A DNA stretch of 48,904 nt. Origin: Bacteroidota bacterium. GTDB taxonomy: Bacteria > Bacteroidota > Bacteroidia > Sphingobacteriales > Sphingobacteriaceae. Positions 32,018 through 40,436 of the stretch are shown here, piece by piece. How positions within the stretch are numbered: the first letter of the stretch is position 1; each line of letters opens with the position of its first letter. Made by a program: the position numbers and the translations under genes. The notes beneath the pieces were generated by a model. The model had not been told where the DNA came from and did not search any database. It worked only from the letters and a program-made list of their open reading frames with translations. The stretch covers positions 1 through 48,904 of the forward strand of contig JAFDZL010000483.1 in assembly GCA_018266935.1 (NCBI GenBank), read 5' to 3'.

Positions 32018-35000
32018 ATGAATGACCTCAGTATCGTCATCGGCGAGCAGCGCCCCGATCTGATCAGGGACGAAACACTCGCTGATCTTTTTGCGGCTTC
32101 GGCCAAAAAATACGGCGATAAGCCAGCCCTTATATTTCACCACGAACAGTTAACCTATGCCGAACTTGACTGCTGGAGCGACGCGATAGCCGCCTACCTG
32201 GCGAAGGAAGGCATTGGCAGCGGAGATTTTGTCGGCGTTTGGTGGAAACGTGGGCTGGAGTTGCACGCCGCTATCCTGGGCATCGTTAAATCAGGCGCGG
32301 CTTATGTACCGGTTGACCGCGAGATACCCGCTGAAAGGGTAGAGGTTATTATGGAAGAAGTTGGCGCCAGGGCCTGCTTCAGCGAGCAGCAATTGAACCT
32401 GAGTTGTAAGACGTTGCAAGTTCCCCTTAACCCGCTAAAGGGCGAAAAATCGAGGCACATCACTCCCCTTTCAGGGGGCGGTAGGGCCTGTGCTTATGTC
32501 CTTTATACTTCCGGCAGTACCGGCAAACCCAAAGGCATCCCGATAAGCCATAAACAGATATGTCACCTGGTGCGCTCGGAGCAGAGCGTACTGGGCATTA
32601 AAGCGGAAGATAAAGTTTACCAGGGCTTTTCCGTGTCGTTTGATATGTGGTGCGAGGAAACCTGGATCAGCTATTTTGCCGGTGCTACGCTTTGGGTGGC
32701 TGACAATACCACTTCAAAAGCCATAGATGAGTTGAGCGGAACGCTTTCCCGCGAAAATATTACGGTGTTGCATGCCGTGCCGAGTCTGCTGGCCGTGATG
32801 GACGATAGTATCCCGTCATTACGCATCGTCAATGCCGGCGGTGAGGCTTGTACGCCGCAGGTATTGAATAAATGGTCGAAGGATGGTATCCGGTTCTATA
32901 ATAGTTATGGCCCGACGGAAACGACCGTAACCGCGACTATGGCCCAATTGAAACCCGGGGATCCTATCGTGATCGGCGACCCGTTGCCCAATTATAACCT
33001 CGCCGTGGTTGACGATAAGATGAATCTGCTGCCCGTGGGCGAGGCGGGCGAACTGGTGATCACCGGGCCGGGAGTGGCGTCCGGTTACGTTAAACTGCCC
33101 CAGCTCACGCAGCAAAAGTTCCTGCCTAAGCCGGCATCGCTTTCCATGCTGCCGGGCGACCGGGTTTACTGTACAGGTGATGCCGCCATCATCAATAAAG
33201 ATGGCAGCGTGGACGTACAGGGCCGTTTTGACGACCAGATCAAACTGCGCGGATACCGCATCGAACTTGGCGAAATAGAAAGCAAACTGAACGCCATCAC
33301 CGGGGTGCTTTCCGCTGCGGTAGCAGTACGGAAGGACAGTACAGGTCAGGATCAGTTGGTGGGTTACGTGGTAATGGACGACAATGTCTGCATCGAGGAA
33401 AATCTTTTCCGCATCGAGTTGGGTAAAACCCTGCCATCTTACATGGTGCCCGGGACCATAATGACGCTGCCCGAAATGCCGCGCATGCCCAGTGGCAAGA
33501 TCAACCGAAAAGCGCTGCCGACTCCCGAATCTTTCGCCGAAAGCCTGGAGAGTTCAGCCGAAACTTTAGATCTGAACGCGCCTGTACGGGACAGGGTAAT
33601 GGCGGTTCTGCATAAAACCTTCCCCGGCAAGACGATTGAACCAGCAATGGATTTCTTTGACGATCTGGGCGGGCATTCGCTGCTGGCGGCCGGCTTTGTA
33701 TCGCAATTGCGCCGCGACGCCGGTTTGCCTCATGCTTCGCTAAAAGATGTTTATATCCACCGGCCATTGAGTGCTTTAGTTGAAGCGTGGGACAACCAAC
33801 CGCAGGAACACAAAACCAAAGAAAACGTTTACAAAAAACCGCCGTTATGGTGCTATCTCACCTGCTGGCTGGCCCAATCGGTATCGTTACTGCTGATATA
33901 CGGATTGTTCGCCTTCCAGGTATTCATCCCGTACCTCGGCTATTATTATGTTGACCAGGAAACTATCGATCTGCCATCGCATACGCTTTACGCCATCCTT
34001 ACCTCGCTCGGGCTTTTTGCACTTATAGCGCCTATCTTCACCATTCTGTGTGTCGCTGCGAAATGGTTGGTTATAGGTCGTTTCAAGGAGGGAGATTACC
34101 CGCTTTGGGGAAGCTATTATTTCAGGTGGTGGTTCGTAAAAACTATGCAGCGCTTGCTGCCCGCGCAATTCCTCAATGGCACGCCGCTGTATCCAACCTA
34201 CCTCCGCCTGATGGGTATGAAAATCTCGCCGGATGCCCAAATCAGCGATTTTGCATTCGATGCCGAAGACCTGATAACCATCGGCAGCGACGCCAGTCTA
34301 AGTTCACAAACCCGGCTGAGCAATGCCTGGGTGGAAGGCGGTATGCTGAAACTGCGCCGCATCACTATCGGCGACCATGCCTATATCGGCAGCGCCGCCA
34401 TGATCTCTGGTGATACGGTGATCGAAGACTGGGGCGAACTGCAGGATCTGGGTCATTTGCAGCAGGGGCAAAGAATTAAATCAGGCGAAGTATGGCAGGG
34501 CAGCCCGGCACAATTGAAAGAGACAAAAGACATTGCCGATCTGCCGCAACCTTTGCCGGTAACTAAGGCGAAACGTGCAAAATATAAGTTGTTATTCAGC
34601 CTGTTCATTTTGATCTTCCCGATCGTCATCCTGCTGCCGCTGCTGCCCACTATCATGACCATCAACAGCCTGGATAACGCCGCGGGCGATTATGATTTCA
34701 GTTATATGATACACGCCCCGACGCTGGCGTTGTTATATATCGTGCTCTTCACGCTGGAGACTATTATCCTTTGTCGCATCTTCCTCTGGAAAGTGAAGCC
34801 CGGCAAATACCCTATCTATAGCCTGTTTTATGTGCGCAAATGGTTTTCCGACCAGCTGCTTTCGCTGAACCTGATCGTATTGCACCCGATCTATGCCACT
34901 ATCTTCGTTTCAGATTTTTTCAGGGCTTTGGGGGCAAAGATCGGCAAGGACACAGAAATTTCCACCGCCAGCAATGTGACACACCCGCTGCTGGAAATAG

Positions 35001-35974
35001 GCGACGGCGCATTTGTAGCTGACGCTGTTACGCTGGGCGAGGCCGATGTTCGCGGCCAGCAATTAATATTGGATAAGACCAGTATCGCCGGCAATAGCTT
35101 TGTGGGCAACAGTGCGCTTATTCCGCAAGGATATCATTTGCAGGGCAATATGCTCATCGGGGTATTGTCAACCCCGCCTGACGCGGTCCAAATGGCTGAA
35201 AACAAGTCCCGCGATTGGTTCGGTTCGCCCGCTATCGCCTTGCCGCGCCGGCAGGAAAGCAATCCCTTTCCGCCGGAACTCACGATCAAGCCTAAACTAT
35301 ACCGCAAGTTAATCAGGGCTTTGGTTGAATTTATCCGTATCGTACTGCCGGAGACGGCCATTATTTGTTCTTCGATCCTTTTCATTGCCTATGGCCACGA
35401 CCTGGTGGTTGACGAACCATTGTGGAAGATCATCCTCTATTTCCCGTTCTATTACCTGTGCTATATGGGCCTGCCGGCGTTCCTGCTTACTGTTGCGCTG
35501 AAATGGCTGTTCATCGGGAAGTACAAAGCACAGCAAAAACCCATGTGGACATGGACCGTATGGCGCAGCGAGGCGATCACTTCGACCTACGAGGCGCTCT
35601 CGATACCCTTCCTGCTGGAATATATGCAGGGTACGCCCTGGCTGCCTTTGCTGATGAGATTGCTCGGTGTAAAGATCGGCAAACGTGTTTGGATGAATAC
35701 TACCGACATTACCGAGTTTGATATGGTGACCATTTGTGATGATGCAATGCTCAATGCTGATTGCGGTCCGCAGACACATTTGTTCGAGGACCGGGTGATG
35801 AAGATCGGAGCGGTGAAAATAGGAGCGAGGAGCAGCATCGGAGCCGGAACCATTATTTTGTACGACAGTGAGGTCGGCGATGATACGAAGATCGAAGCCT
35901 TATCTTTAGTGATGAAAGGCGAACGCCTCGCGCCGGGAACTGAGTGGACGGGTAGCCCGGTGAAGCCGCTGTAA
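32018..35974 (+). CDS. Pls/PosA-type single-module poly-amino-acid synthetase (A-T-six helices-three LbH domains)
   Basis: The 1318-residue membrane enzyme contains one adenylation domain (about residues 15-505; YTSGSTGKPKG from Tyr163, YGPTET, GDRVYCTGDAA, KLRGYRIELGEIE, GKINRKALP), one carrier domain with LGGHSLLA (Ser554), then three repeated units, each of a pair of membrane helices plus a left-handed beta-helix (hexapeptide) domain. There is no condensation or thioesterase domain. This A-T-six-helix-C1/C2/C3 plan and the length match the epsilon-poly-lysine synthetase (Pls) of Streptomyces and its PosA relatives. By hand alignment to GrsA the pocket reads D-M-E-H-V-A-S-V-T; the Glu suggests a basic amino acid. 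The product is inferred to be a short homopolymer; an amino-acid-lipid product is an alternative. Residues 135-157 derive from a word repeat. Confidence 0.88.
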   Translation: MNDLSIVIGEQRPDLIRDETLADLFAASAKKYGDKPALIFHHEQLTYAELDCWSDAIAAYLAKEGIGSGDFVGVWWKRGLELHAAILGIVKSGAAYVPVDREIPAERVEVIMEEVGARACFSEQQLNLSCKTLQVPLNPLKGEKSRHITPLSGGGRACAYVLYTSGSTGKPKGIPISHKQICHLVRSEQSVLGIKAEDKVYQGFSVSFDMWCEETWISYFAGATLWVADNTTSKAIDELSGTLSRENITVLHAVPSLLAVMDDSIPSLRIVNAGGEACTPQVLNKWSKDGIRFYNSYGPTETTVTATMAQLKPGDPIVIGDPLPNYNLAVVDDKMNLLPVGEAGELVITGPGVASGYVKLPQLTQQKFLPKPASLSMLPGDRVYCTGDAAIINKDGSVDVQGRFDDQIKLRGYRIELGEIESKLNAITGVLSAAVAVRKDSTGQDQLVGYVVMDDNVCIEENLFRIELGKTLPSYMVPGTIMTLPEMPRMPSGKINRKALPTPESFAESLESSAETLDLNAPVRDRVMAVLHKTFPGKTIEPAMDFFDDLGGHSLLAAGFVSQLRRDAGLPHASLKDVYIHRPLSALVEAWDNQPQEHKTKENVYKKPPLWCYLTCWLAQSVSLLLIYGLFAFQVFIPYLGYYYVDQETIDLPSHTLYAILTSLGLFALIAPIFTILCVAAKWLVIGRFKEGDYPLWGSYYFRWWFVKTMQRLLPAQFLNGTPLYPTYLRLMGMKISPDAQISDFAFDAEDLITIGSDASLSSQTRLSNAWVEGGMLKLRRITIGDHAYIGSAAMISGDTVIEDWGELQDLGHLQQGQRIKSGEVWQGSPAQLKETKDIADLPQPLPVTKAKRAKYKLLFSLFILIFPIVILLPLLPTIMTINSLDNAAGDYDFSYMIHAPTLALLYIVLFTLETIILCRIFLWKVKPGKYPIYSLFYVRKWFSDQLLSLNLIVLHPIYATIFVSDFFRALGAKIGKDTEISTASNVTHPLLEIGDGAFVADAVTLGEADVRGQQLILDKTSIAGNSFVGNSALIPQGYHLQGNMLIGVLSTPPDAVQMAENKSRDWFGSPAIALPRRQESNPFPPELTIKPKLYRKLIRALVEFIRIVLPETAIICSSILFIAYGHDLVVDEPLWKIILYFPFYYLCYMGLPAFLLTVALKWLFIGKYKAQQKPMWTWTVWRSEAITSTYEALSIPFLLEYMQGTPWLPLLMRLLGVKIGKRVWMNTTDITEFDMVTICDDAMLNADCGPQTHLFEDRVMKIGAVKIGARSSIGAGTIILYDSEVGDDTKIEALSLVMKGERLAPGTEWTGSPVKPL
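32421..32486 (+). repeat. Word repeat inside the Pls-like synthetase gene
   Basis: Two mini-palindromes, ccccttaacccgctaaaggg (32423-32442) and ctcccctttcaggggg (32463-32478), are separated by about 20 bp. They encode VPLNPLKGEK and ITPLSGGGRA in the loop just before the A3 motif of the adenylation domain. The frame stays open. Confidence 0.7.
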
Positions 35975-35984
35975 GTTAATGTCA

Positions 35985-36010
35985 GCGGTGTTTACCGTAA
36001 AAACTACCGC
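35985..36010 (+). terminator. Possible terminator hairpin after the Pls-like gene
   Basis: gcggtgttt (35985-35993) pairs with aaactaccgc (36001-36010) with one bulged T. It lies 11 bp after the stop codon. No T-run follows, so termination is uncertain. Confidence 0.35.
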
Positions 36011-36016
36011 CTTTAC

Positions 36017-36036
36017 CGACATGTTTGAACATGTCG
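36017..36036. promoter_or_regulatory. 20-bp palindromic operator candidate upstream of the LiaF-like gene
   Basis: cgacatgttt and gaacatgtcg form a near-perfect dyad (9 of 10 positions). Its centre is about 58 bp before the predicted transcription start of the gene at 36101, a usual place for an activator site. It lacks a T-run, so a terminator is less likely. Confidence 0.5.
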
Positions 36037-36047
36037 CCAAAACATCC

Positions 36048-36078
36048 TTTCGATGGATATATTGTTAGTTTAGTTTTG
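36048..36078 (+). promoter_or_regulatory. Promoter of the LiaF-like gene
   Basis: -33-like TTTC at 36048-36051, a 19 bp spacer, and exact -7 TAGTTTTG at 36071-36078; ATG is 22 bp further. The same TTTC-N19-TAnnTTTG layout occurs before the helicase gene. Confidence 0.6.
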
Positions 36079-36100
36079 GATAACATTTAAATCGAAAATT

Positions 36101-36475
36101 ATGACAAACACATTTGAACAAGGATACCAGCCCGACAGCTATGTTAACACAACTGCCGTGTTCGGCGAAGTGAAAAGAGATATTCTATCAAAGGATTTTA
36201 AGCTTGGGAATATTGCCAATGTGTTTGGGAAAACCGTATTGAATTTTAGCGGGGCGGATATTAACGGAACGGCCGTCGTTGAAATGAACCAGGTATTTGG
36301 CGAAGTGGTCATCCTGGTTCCGGTCGGCTGGCACGTCGTTAATGAAATATCAAATGTATTTGCCGAACTGGTTGACAAAAGAATGAATCCCACTTTAAAT
36401 ATCAATAACGGTAAGGTTTTAATACTGAAAGGCGTAAGCATTTTTGCTGCAATCAAAGTTGTAAATGGCTTTTGA
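36101..36475 (+). CDS. LiaF C-terminal-like (cell-wall-active antibiotic response) protein
   Basis: The 124-residue soluble protein consists of the LiaF/VraT-type C-terminal domain: TTAVFGEVKRDILSKDF, NIANVFGKTVLNFSGADI, EMNQVFGEVVILVPVGWHV and NEISNVFAELVDKR. The repeated V-F-G-E/K-V turns are the signature of this right-handed stacked-strand fold, known from envelope-stress sensor LiaF and from antibiotic-response proteins. It lacks the membrane helices of LiaF. It has its own promoter and an upstream palindrome, so it is regulated apart from the Pls-like gene 127 bp before it. A response to cationic polymer or envelope damage is an inference from family and position. Confidence 0.82.
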   Translation: MTNTFEQGYQPDSYVNTTAVFGEVKRDILSKDFKLGNIANVFGKTVLNFSGADINGTAVVEMNQVFGEVVILVPVGWHVVNEISNVFAELVDKRMNPTLNINNGKVLILKGVSIFAAIKVVNGF

Positions 36476-36739
36476 CCCCGTTCCCCCGCCATATTCCAAT
36501 GTGAATTTTCAGGCGCTTTCTACCTGATAGCTGCGTATGAATATTTATCGGCTAAAACCGCCTTTTCGTCTATGATCTTCCTGTCTGCGTCTATAATATG
36601 TTAGATACGCTGGTTAAAAGCGTATTTAATATTTGCAATTCCTGAAAAAATCTTTAACATTGTGTCTAATTGACACTATGAGTTTATAGCCAATTTACTA
36701 TCACCGCTTGGGTGAGATCAGACCAAATAAACCCTCAGG

Positions 36740-39184
36740 ATGAAAAGAAGATTTACCTTAATTTTAATGCTGGTATGCCTTATCGGATTTGGCGCATCAG
36801 CACAAACCAGGGCTAAGACAAAGGCAACGGCCAAAACGTCTGCGCCGCAGTTGGGCAAGGCTCCGTTGAAGGATGTGATCAAAGCCTTAACGCTCGAAGA
36901 AAAAGCCAGGCTGGTTGTCGGCATGGGCTTCAAGATGCCGGCCATGCGGCCTCCCCGCCAAAAGAAAGATACTACGGGCGCTAAAACAGTACCGGCCGCG
37001 ACGACTCCCGCTTTTACCTTGCCGCCGACAGACCCGCGTGACGACATACCGGAAAAAGTGCCCGGTGCGGCCGGCCGAACACACGCTGTCGCACGTCTGG
37101 GGATACCGTCGATCACTGTTTCGGACGGTCCGGCAGGAGTGAGGATCAACCCAATCCGCAACGGCGATAGCTCAAGAACTTATTATGCTACAGCTTTCCC
37201 GGTAGGCACTTTGCTGGCTTCGTCATGGGATACTGCGCTGGTACGCAAGGTAGGGGTGGCGTTCGGTACCGAAGTGCATGAATATGGCGTCGATGTACTC
37301 TTAGGCCCCGGTGCTAATATCCATCGCAATCCGCTCGGGGGGCGTAACTTCGAATACTATTCCGAAGATCCGCTGATAAGCGGAAATATGGCTGCGGCCC
37401 TGATCAATGGCATGCAATCGCAGGGTGTCGGCACTTCGATCAAACACTTTTTTGCCAATAACCAGGAAACAAACCGCGGCAGTGTGAACGTGATCGCAAG
37501 TCAGCGTGCATTGCGTGAAATTTACCTGAAGAATTTTGAGATCGCTATCAAGGCCTCGCACCCCTGGACGGTAATGTCGTCATACAACGAAGTTAACGGT
37601 CCATATACTTCGGAAAACCGCGAGCTGCTGACCACTATCCTCAAAGGTGAGTGGGGCTATAAGGGCCTGGTGATGACCGACTGGTTCGGCGGTCATGATC
37701 CGGTGGCACAAATGAACGCCGGTAACGACCTGCTGATGCCGGGTACGCCGATGCAAACCAAAGCGATCATCGATGGCGTGAACAGCGGCCAGATCAAGAT
37801 GGCGCAACTAGACGCTAACGTAGCGCGTGTACTCAGGCTGGTATTGGAGTCTCCTGAATTCAAAAAATATAAATATTCTGATAAGCCTAATCTGAAGAAG
37901 GACGCGCAGGTATCGCGCGTGGCTGCGGCACAGGGTATGGTGCTGCTGAAGGATAACGATAAGGCGCTGCCTTTGAAGGGCAAAAAGATCGCCCTGTTTG
38001 GTAATGCTTCGTACGACCTGGTAGCGGGCGGTACCGGGAGCGGTAATGTGAACAAGGCATATACCATTTCATTGGTTCAGGGCCTGAACAACGGTGGATA
38101 TTCTATCGATGATAAACTGAAAAGCGCTTACCAAAGCTATATTGATGAAGCCAAGGCCAAACAGCCGCATAACGCGATGTCGTTCTTTATGCTGCCGCCG
38201 CCGATACCGCAAATGGAGATCAGCCAGGACGTGCTGAACCAGCAGGCGGAGAGCGCCGATGAAGCGATAATAACCATCGGCAGAAACGCGGGCGAGGGCG
38301 CCGACCGCAAAGTGGAAAACGACTTTAACCTGAGCGATGCAGAAAAAGCGCTGCTAAAGAATGCCGCTGACGTGTTCCATGCGAAGGGTAAGAAAGTAGT
38401 AGTTGTACTGAACACCGGCGGTGTTGTTGAAACCGCCAGCTGGCGCGACGGTGTTGACGCGATCCTGCTGGCATGGCAACCGGGCCTCGAAGCGGGCAAC
38501 GCCATTACTGATGTGCTGAGCGGCAAGGTTGACCCCTCAGGTAAACTGGCGACTACATTCCCTGTGAACTATAACGATGATCCGACCGCGAAAAACTTCC
38601 CCGGAAAGGAACTGCCAATGCCTGCCGGTCAGCGGCCAAGCATGATGATGGGGCGCCCTGCCGAGGTAACTTACGAGGAAGGTATTTATGTGGGCTACCG
38701 TTATTATAACACTTTTGACGTAAAACCTGCTTATCCGTTCGGTTATGGTTTGTCGTACACCAAATTCAAATACAGCGACCTGAAGCTAAGCGCGAAGACA
38801 CTCAACGGATCGATCACTGCCACTATAACCGTTACCAACACCGGCGATCTAGCGGGTAAGGAAGTAGTAGAGGTTTATGTAAGCGCGCCAACCGGCAAGC
38901 TGGCAAAACCATCTGAAGAATTGAGAGCTTTCGGCAAAACCAAATTGTTACGGCCTAAAGAGTCACAAACGTTAAGTTTTACCCTCACCGCAAAGGATCT
39001 CGAATCGTTTGATACCGCGCGCTCGGCCTGGGTGGCAGAAGGGGGTGATTACACCGTGAAGATCGGCGCGTCGTCGGAAGACATCAAAAAGACCGCGAAA
39101 TTCAACCTGCCGAAAACTTTGGTACTGGCGAAAGTGCACGACGTGCTCAAGCCTCAGGTCGAGATCACGGAACTGAAGAAATAA
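36740..39184 (+). CDS. bglX: GH3 beta-glucosidase (BglX-like)
   Basis: The 814-residue enzyme has a signal peptide (MKRRFTLILMLVCLIGFGASAQ), a GH3 TIM-barrel domain with LGPGANIHRNPLGGRNFEYYSEDP, GTSIKHFFANNQE and the catalytic nucleophile Asp314 in VMTDWFGGHD, a C-terminal alpha/beta domain (VSRVAAAQGMVLLKD, GRNAGEGADRK) and a fibronectin III-like domain (ITATITVTNTGDLAGKEVVEVY). The family removes terminal beta-linked glucose or related sugars in the periplasm. An insert rich in Pro/Thr/Lys at about residues 70-100 precedes the barrel. A strong terminator follows (39217-39247). A small inverted repeat gtgtc-taatt-gacac lies 64 bp upstream and could be an operator. Confidence 0.95.
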   Translation: MKRRFTLILMLVCLIGFGASAQTRAKTKATAKTSAPQLGKAPLKDVIKALTLEEKARLVVGMGFKMPAMRPPRQKKDTTGAKTVPAATTPAFTLPPTDPRDDIPEKVPGAAGRTHAVARLGIPSITVSDGPAGVRINPIRNGDSSRTYYATAFPVGTLLASSWDTALVRKVGVAFGTEVHEYGVDVLLGPGANIHRNPLGGRNFEYYSEDPLISGNMAAALINGMQSQGVGTSIKHFFANNQETNRGSVNVIASQRALREIYLKNFEIAIKASHPWTVMSSYNEVNGPYTSENRELLTTILKGEWGYKGLVMTDWFGGHDPVAQMNAGNDLLMPGTPMQTKAIIDGVNSGQIKMAQLDANVARVLRLVLESPEFKKYKYSDKPNLKKDAQVSRVAAAQGMVLLKDNDKALPLKGKKIALFGNASYDLVAGGTGSGNVNKAYTISLVQGLNNGGYSIDDKLKSAYQSYIDEAKAKQPHNAMSFFMLPPPIPQMEISQDVLNQQAESADEAIITIGRNAGEGADRKVENDFNLSDAEKALLKNAADVFHAKGKKVVVVLNTGGVVETASWRDGVDAILLAWQPGLEAGNAITDVLSGKVDPSGKLATTFPVNYNDDPTAKNFPGKELPMPAGQRPSMMMGRPAEVTYEEGIYVGYRYYNTFDVKPAYPFGYGLSYTKFKYSDLKLSAKTLNGSITATITVTNTGDLAGKEVVEVYVSAPTGKLAKPSEELRAFGKTKLLRPKESQTLSFTLTAKDLESFDTARSAWVAEGGDYTVKIGASSEDIKKTAKFNLPKTLVLAKVHDVLKPQVEITELKK

Positions 39185-39216
39185 AAACGCATACATTAAC
39201 TGACTTATAACCGAGG

Positions 39217-39247
39217 CCGCTTCCTGTAAAAGGGGAGCGGTTTTTTT
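39217..39247 (+). terminator. Rho-independent terminator of bglX
   Basis: Stem ccgcttcc/gggagcgg (one G-U pair) around an 8-base loop, followed by seven T. It is 33 bp after the bglX stop. Confidence 0.85.
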
Positions 39248-39250
39248 GTT

Positions 39251-39348
39251 ACCTCACCCCAACCCCTCTCCAGGTGGAGAGGGGCATTTTAAAATATCTT
39301 ATATTTGAATATTCAAGTCCTCTCCTTTGGAGAGGATTTAGGAGAGGC
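39251..39348. repeat. Word-repeat array (cctctcc / ggagagg) overlapping the acyltransferase start
   Basis: A perfect hairpin cccctctcc-aggt-ggagagggg (39263-39284), a second perfect hairpin cctctcc-ttt-ggagagg (39319-39335) and a further ggagagg (39341-39347). The only in-frame start codon of the next gene (GTG 39274) lies in the first loop. Confidence 0.8.
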
Positions 39349-40434
39349 AACAAACTTTTCACCCTGGAACAGCCGATCACGACACAAGCCGTAACTGCCA
39401 AACCGCAGCCGATCGAATGGATCAGCAACCTGCGGGTGAAGGCTTTATTCCTGGTCATTATCCTGCACGCCTCATCGCCTTTGCTGATGGATGTACAAAA
39501 AGCGAAAGTAGGCGACTGGCTTGCGGCCGATTTCTACAATGCCCTTTCGCGGTTCGCCGTACCGGTTTTCGTGATGATCACCGGCGCCTTGCTGTTCAAC
39601 AAAGAATATGAGCTTGGATCGTTCCTCAAAACGAAACTTTCGCGCATCATCTGGCCCTTCCTTTTCTGGAGCCTGGTGTTTATAGGCTATGGCTGGTATG
39701 ATGAGGAACTGAACTTTAGTTCAGATGTTTGGCACAATGTCACCATAGTGCTGCACCAACTCCATTATGGCGCTTATTATCACCTGTGGTATGTGTATAT
39801 GCTCATCGGGTTGTACCTCATTATTCCTGTAATGAGCCGGTTTGTACGGAATGCGACGGAAAAAGAGATACAATATTTCCTGGTGGTTTGGTTTATCGTC
39901 ATCGCATTTAGCCAGCCTTATTTGACACATTTCATGCCGCAGGTGGATGTGCGGTATTTTACCGGCTACATAGGCTACCTGGTCCTGGGCTATTACCTGG
40001 CCAATAAGGAGATACCTCAAAAAGGATTTATAGCCCCGTTGTGGATATTTTATTTGCTATGCCTCGCCGGGATAACGCTGGGCACTTATTTCATATCGGA
40101 AAGCACCCATTCGCTGAGCACGATCATGTACGAACCATTGGGACCGTTCATTATCCTGTATTCGGCCGGGGTATTCTTACTGGTTCGCGCTACGCCATAT
40201 CCCCTGCCGCGTTCGCTCGCCCGGGTGCGCGATATCGCCGGGAATTACAGCCTGGGTATCTATCTCTGCCACGCCCTGTTCCTTACGTTGATGAGCGACT
40301 GGGGCATCAGCTATACGCTTTGCAATCCTTTTTTGAGTATCCCGATTACGGCGGTGGTGTGTTTCGTGCTTTCGTTTGTGCTGATATTTATACTCAGCAA
40401 AATTCCTGTCGTGGGTAAGTATCTTGCCGGATAG
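39274..40434 (+). CDS. Acyltransferase family membrane protein
   Basis: The frame opens with GTG at 39274 and gives 386 residues, but the first 25 or so (ERGILKYLIFEYSSPLLWRG) are encoded by the word repeat and unlike the family. Conserved sequence begins at IEWISNLRVKALFLVIILHASSP with the catalytic-type His, then FAVPVFVMITGALLFN, KLSRIIWPFLFWSLVF and HLWYVYMLIGLYLIIPVM, the usual Acyl_transf_3 pattern with about ten helices, ending FILSKIPVVGKYLAG. It probably acylates a surface glycan. The true start may be a non-ATG codon such as CTG near 39391 with ggagagg about 40 bp upstream, or the gene may have lost its native start. It is convergent with the next gene. Confidence 0.78.
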   Translation: MERGILKYLIFEYSSPLLWRGFRRGNKLFTLEQPITTQAVTAKPQPIEWISNLRVKALFLVIILHASSPLLMDVQKAKVGDWLAADFYNALSRFAVPVFVMITGALLFNKEYELGSFLKTKLSRIIWPFLFWSLVFIGYGWYDEELNFSSDVWHNVTIVLHQLHYGAYYHLWYVYMLIGLYLIIPVMSRFVRNATEKEIQYFLVVWFIVIAFSQPYLTHFMPQVDVRYFTGYIGYLVLGYYLANKEIPQKGFIAPLWIFYLLCLAGITLGTYFISESTHSLSTIMYEPLGPFIILYSAGVFLLVRATPYPLPRSLARVRDIAGNYSLGIYLCHALFLTLMSDWGISYTLCNPFLSIPITAVVCFVLSFVLIFILSKIPVVGKYLAG

Positions 40435-40436
40435 AA

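Noticed and set aside
32018..35974. Ordinary siderophore or peptide NRPS
   Set aside because: There is no condensation, thioesterase or reductase domain; the C-terminal half is membrane helices and beta-helix domains as in Pls.
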